Below are positions 54,501 through 56,815 of a DNA stretch of 56,815 nucleotides, one piece after another. The DNA is from Verrucomicrobiota bacterium. GTDB taxonomy: Bacteria > Verrucomicrobiota > Kiritimatiellia > SS1-B-03-39 > UBA6053. The stretch's first letter is position 1. Each line of letters starts with the position of its first letter. The notes below the pieces were generated by a model. That model ran no database searches, was not told the origin of the DNA, and worked only from the letters and a program-made list of their open reading frames with translations. Location: assembly GCA_020831635.1 (NCBI GenBank), contig JAFIGC010000019.1, positions 1 to 56,815 of the forward strand, written 5' to 3'. Made by a program: the position numbers and the translations under genes.

Positions 54501-56119
54501 GCACCCTCACCTTCACCAACGGCGACCATCGCAACCGGATCGATGGCGCCGGAAACCTGAGTTTTGACGGTGACGGCGGATCCGCGCAAGTGGTGGTGAC
54601 CGATGCTGGGGCAGGTTTTGCCGAATTTGATCTTGAAGGTACGGTCAACTTGGTGACCAGTCTGACGATTGACACCCAAAGCGTGGAAGACGATCCTTTT
54701 GCACCCGAATTCGGTTCCCTGCGTTTGCGTGGCGAGTGGGCGGGTGCCGGCGGACTCACCAAAACCGGGACCGGGGTGGCCAGCCTCACCGGCGGCGGCA
54801 AAGACTTCACCGGAGACCTGCTGATTGCGGAAGGCGTGTTGCGGGTCACCGATCCCGCCACTCCCGGACAAGTGGCCGGGGTCAGTGTGCAGCCGGGCGG
54901 ACAGCTCCGACTTGTTTCCACGGGAGAGAACCGGATCTACGACTTTGGCGTGCCCCTGCAACTTGCCGGGAGCGGACGAAATCCCGACGATGTGCCCGAA
55001 GGAGATCAGCGCGGCATTCTCGGTGCCTTGCGCTTCGATCCCTTTGCCAACGACAACGAAGCCGTGGTGCCCGGCGGGGTGATTCTTGCCGGAGACATTT
55101 CCGTTTCCCTGCACGTGGACGGCACTCGAAACACCCTCGATCTGTCCGGACCGCTATCCGGCACGGCGGACTTCTCCAAAACCGGGGGAGGAACCCTGCG
55201 CCTGTCCGGTTCCGTTGCGATCCCCTTGGAATCCGTGGTCGCGAACGGAACCCTGCGGGTGGACGGCGAGTATCCGGCAATGTCCGTGACCGTGGAGACC
55301 GACGGCGTGCTTTCGGGAACCGGCACCTTCCATACCGCATCCGGCGCGGGAACCCTCGAGCTTGGACCCGGGGAAGTGCTCACCGCCCAATCCGTTTCCG
55401 GGATGTCGTATCGTTTCCGATTGCAGTCAGGAACCCCGCCCCCAATCCTGCGGCTTCAAGCGGATCCACCTTTCACAGGAGGATTCAACGCCGCCAACAG
55501 CTTTGCCTTGTACTTGGATCAACAGCCACCCGCGCATCCGCGCTTCGGGTTTTTCAGTGACGCCGCCGCCGACTTGGCCGGCCTGACCTCCGCGGGAACC
55601 TGGTCGGTGTACATGCAGGATCAAGATGGAAACGATACGCTCCTCCCCGACACGCCGACTCTCTTCACCGCCCACCATACTTTCGACGGGGTGGACGGCA
55701 CCCTTCTCGGAGCCGCCGTCGGTCCCGCCAGCTACACGGATTGGGCAGCGGCGAATTTTGAGTTTGGAGCGGAGGACGGACCCACCGACAACCCCTTCGG
55801 CACCGGGCCCAACCTCCTCAACTACGCCCTCGGATTGCCGGCGGGCGTGTTGCCGGGGGTGAACGAGATTTTGCTGGGCATCACGGAAAACGGCCATCTC
55901 TTTGCCCGTTTCCGCCGTGACCCCACCCTGTCCGACGTGATATACATCGTGGAAACCACCGATGACCTGCAAAACTGGGACGACGTGGAGATTCTCTACG
56001 ATTCCAGCGAAGATCTCCAACCCAACAACGACTTTGATCGCATGTGGATTGAGGACGATACCCAGGGAGATCCCTTGCGATTCCTTCGGCTGCGGATGAT
56101 TCTGGACGCGGCGGAATAA
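48584..56119 (+). CDS. Giant secreted multidomain protein: lamin-tail, CotH kinase, autotransporter-type beta strands
   Basis: This 2511-residue protein (2533 if the upstream ATG at 48518 is used) starts with signal peptide MRWMIHILLLLMMFSPSVAL. The domains in order are: lamin-tail domain (MNEIMSVNACTLADEDGDFE, about 25-115), LamG-like domain (about 130-340), chitobiase C-terminal-type repeat (FSLEMHVEGAPEGAQIIYSM, about 420-480), CotH kinase (about 555-890, GRWRMLMFDVEVGG), InlB B-type region (about 985-1080), Ig/cadherin-like beta domains, and autotransporter-associated beta repeats (GLTKTGTGVASLTGG near 2060; FSKTGGGTLRLSGS near 2200). There is no PEP-CTERM or transmembrane tail. It is probably an exported surface or matrix protein. 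Divergent from the flippase gene. Confidence 0.88.
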   Translation: MRWMIHILLLLMMFSPSVALAQVRMNEIMSVNACTLADEDGDFEDWIELKNISELPVSLEGWGISDNESNPFKWTFPGGTIMPGEHLLVFASGKDRGLQNHSPEAIEGLVFWLDASELAPGDLVYPDDPDEPPRVERWSNRVTGMPALETETPNQRPEWHEEVFNGQPGIRFDGQEQWLGALDVSLFNQSQGASVVVVMIPHVLTPAQHIFSLSNGNSFNQSRMLLRLAQGRTEAGGRRLDNQNYAPIQGPVPVVGEPLLFSATADHRYNRLRLHTRGMLRGERSPFRGTGTYSNTNSLGVGIGGNANGTNLFQGHVLEVLAFNRPLAGAELLQVEAYLAQKYGLRYDSLGHTNFSISSTGEEVVLTNPEGARIDRVAPHPIPVDMSLGRDPEHPESWVYFTAPTPLAENEGEHFSGIAPLPIFSHSPGFYPQSFSLEMHVEGAPEGAQIIYSMDGHQPSADLTDGGTLFYKNDYPEGELLSLPLLSVEYTTPVEITPRTPEANLLSKIATHRSLGIYPPEPQNNTRKAQIIRAQTHVPGMLPSPVVTATYFVGEAFAEGYSLPVLSVVSDPRNFFDYEQGIYVPGKIYNDWRLANPDADTSSFNPANYTQTGYVSERPSHVELFEPDFNPILSQRVGARMHGGNKRALTGKAFRFYAGRGPFSTNTFGDELFPGVLRRGEFIEEPVESRRVIFTHLGRPSSGTLVRDPVLQDLVKHMGFDTQASRRAVHFVNGEYWGIGEFRERYDANYFEIHHGIPEQDLIMLEHMRQIGHGTHEDLKDFEDFVDLLGELDLSDPQVFSMVTAAFDLDNYLSYQIAQIFMCNRDWPHNNVRLYRRRNGSDELASIYGKEHDGRWRMLMFDVEVGGTQPGYNMLEHATVSQGTHYFRRLFTHLLEIDEVRHRFLSLTDDHLNTSFVPERFEDTILRIYGETQPELAEHAERWLDDGGGPANFLSFAQQRPAFLRQHYESFFDLPGSQTLALLNPGYPMGKIRVNTVTIDEETLGLSDPSSPYPWTGDYFKSVPLDLQALPKPGHRFVGWVVHSTNAAEPAEAESEYFSTEPVIALTLSEDTTVEAVFEPIPLSEQPVALYVWDFEDPNDPFAPSIPIGGAALGFSPGPHAESAAISNTGADFETRHLRVNYPLGAVLTFPVPTTGYEQIALDLLTRRSGQGAGMQTLSYTIDGINWTVVETYSVHNDLPQSLSFDFSSNPDVADNPDFAIRFTFGRTQSQIDNEEGLAGNNRFDDVVLSGVALPGTNLPPVVDEDAVPVWLGLNFEEIRNFDLSEWFEDPDGDELSFSASVSNASVLTVEVEGSDLGLTALAAGDTRVTVTASDGVNPPVETEFRVLVYPEPHVLDGAHYFFTEWSADEPAGTFPPHMIFLQSEVNDPNANEILPRAYSIAGDAASGDDPDFPYAASARSRINGLGEDGISFINTGRGRDVGAALLVLDTRNVSNIDVVWTAQTLLANSRVYALRLQARTSADAEWEDLLDEGSPVVYFRDPDEGPEIVLGPVRLPSDYEGLETLHLQWRYHHVSGTSGPRAMLRLDDVAVTSSGAPLEPAALQISGLSPYLSGGDLPVLTVRVVDENGILVGDFDGNVSLSIHGADPVTVQAVDGVAFFEGLTVSSVGLIGITATADGLTPDTREVRRLRLVDLLVPPFLQGEQDLFGDNLNRIPVAFRFRIEGLDPDGTYRYGNRMAHDPTDPEADDNGAGNFILIPADGGDWVRSTSAPRFRDTDLNSRHAELTADAEGVWEGWGITEPSGNARFAPGNALRPLLILNDGAGGEDPAWFLRSDGSVTVLELGPGEGQGTALYGQTSNASARFVALYDVSDNLLALTHVEARGSEFDDRYADFYLDTVAAHPGRWGTLIPNNLAVGVDRIEVLDADGAALEILDTGLDGTIHADGGTQAVWLPASTEFIFLPGGDGRWNDPNHWMAPGFPNGASVSAIVPAPFWDNRAITLPESFSATVGTLTFTNGDHRNRIDGAGNLSFDGDGGSAQVVVTDAGAGFAEFDLEGTVNLVTSLTIDTQSVEDDPFAPEFGSLRLRGEWAGAGGLTKTGTGVASLTGGGKDFTGDLLIAEGVLRVTDPATPGQVAGVSVQPGGQLRLVSTGENRIYDFGVPLQLAGSGRNPDDVPEGDQRGILGALRFDPFANDNEAVVPGGVILAGDISVSLHVDGTRNTLDLSGPLSGTADFSKTGGGTLRLSGSVAIPLESVVANGTLRVDGEYPAMSVTVETDGVLSGTGTFHTASGAGTLELGPGEVLTAQSVSGMSYRFRLQSGTPPPILRLQADPPFTGGFNAANSFALYLDQQPPAHPRFGFFSDAAADLAGLTSAGTWSVYMQDQDGNDTLLPDTPTLFTAHHTFDGVDGTLLGAAVGPASYTDWAAANFEFGAEDGPTDNPFGTGPNLLNYALGLPAGVLPGVNEILLGITENGHLFARFRRDPTLSDVIYIVETTDDLQNWDDVEILYDSSEDLQPNNDFDRMWIEDDTQGDPLRFLRLRMILDAAE

Positions 56120-56188
56120 TCCACGAAACCCAACGGACGGAACCGCCTGACGGGCATGTTGAGTTATTCCAGCATGAATAAAAATTAA

Positions 56189-56815
56189 CCACTGATAACA
56201 CTGATTCACACTGATAATTGATTTAATTAAGGTAATTGATTGCCGTATGATTACATCAGTGTGACGTTGTGTGGATTGAATCGACAAGCCGTGGCAACGG
56301 ATAAACACACGTAGTGAAAAGAGGATAACCAGCGGATGGCTTTGCCGTCCAACGTATAAGCAATCCTAGTCCTAAACGCAGATTACATCCGCACCCCAAG
56401 GCCCCAAAGCGGCAGCTCTGGTCGTTCCTCCCGACGCTACCGCAGTCCAAAGACGCTTCGCGTCCGCGCGTGGAGAGCTGGGGAGGCATCTTTTGTAAAG
56501 CGCGGATCGGGAAAAAGCGGCGATTGGACAAAATGCCCCCGTTGCGTAGAAGGCGCGGACGCGAAGCGTCTTTGGAGTGCGTGTAGCGAGCTTGCGAGCT
56601 GCCGCTTTCCTGAGCCTGAGATCCCTGCCGATGCGGAGATCGGCGCTCCTTTCCCCCTTCGCCCCGTCGGTATTCGTTCGATGTTCGGCGTTCTCTTCTT
56701 TCCCCCTTCGCCCCTGCCGATGCGGCGATCGGCGCTCCCGTCCGCCCGAATTCCTTCAAGGTCAGACTTCCTGATCTAGACGGGGTTTTGGGTGTAAAAA
56801 CCGGAAAATGATTTG
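56189..56815. repeat. Terminal repeat array, including REP B-spacer-A composite
   Basis: No gene follows the giant protein. The array contains AACCACTGATAACACTGATT (56189), a GGATGGCTTTGCCGTCCAAC repeat (56336), REP form B (from 56409) and form A (56557-56612) facing each other. It ends with two inverse copies of the GATCGGCGCTCC family (56631 and 56716). The 205-bp B-to-A composite parallels 25221-25425. Confidence 0.75.

Overview
The window looks like a chromosomal piece of a free-living, polysaccharide-degrading Verrucomicrobiota bacterium, probably Opitutae-like. This is inferred from gene content, not from a marker gene. The clues are two short PEP-CTERM proteins, a pseudopilin with an H-X9-DG tail, a TIGR03790-type protein, a 2.5 kb-residue-scale lamin-tail/CotH/autotransporter-strand protein, a sulfatase with leaderless glycoside hydrolases, LacI-type regulators, and many intergenic repeat families. 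No rRNA, CRISPR array, prophage or plasmid function is visible.

Layout. 1-0.84 kb: a REP-associated tyrosine transposase (RAYT) between two inverted copies of its presumed REP element. 0.9-8.4 kb: alpha-L-fucosidase, PEP-CTERM protein, an ATP-dependent DNA ligase homologue that has lost its active-site residues, two small hypothetical proteins, a cluster of dyad repeats, and the housekeeping NAD-dependent ligase ligA. 9-15.1 kb: tRNA-Phe, then a tightly overlapped argB-argD-argG-dapA-dapB-folK-yidD run behind a good sigma70-like promoter. 15.1-18.1 kb: a small island with a lipoprotein, a VapBC pair and a HicAB pair, littered with shuffled copies of the yidD and hicB 3' ends.

18.4-29.9 kb: a glucuronoxylan-type catabolic region holding a GH43 enzyme, S1 sulfatase, CE15 glucuronoyl esterase-like enzyme and GH67 alpha-glucuronidase. 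It also has two LacI regulators, a pseudopilin, a PEP-CTERM protein and a 216-bp tandem repeat. None of the catabolic enzymes has a recognisable signal peptide, which suggests intracellular processing of imported oligosaccharides. 29.9-33 kb: a Phd/VapC pair, a broken NmrA-type gene and a TIGR03790-like secreted protein.

33.6-48.5 kb: a Wzx/Wzy exopolysaccharide cluster. It contains an initiating phosphoglycosyl transferase, SDR epimerase, WecG/TagA transferase, GT4, GT2, Wzy-like and Wzx proteins, a pyruvyl transferase, an FrhB-like protein and three sulfotransferase domains. One of these is fused to a GT2 domain. The predicted product is a sulfated, possibly pyruvylated, surface polysaccharide. 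48.6-56.1 kb: one giant secreted protein, transcribed divergently from the polysaccharide genes. The window ends in the same REP-type repeats with which it begins.

The signals most worth a second look are the ligase with all four core catalytic residues replaced, the GT2-sulfotransferase fusion within a sulfation-rich polysaccharide cluster, the mosaic toxin-antitoxin island downstream of yidD, and the RAYT/REP system with its satellite repeats.
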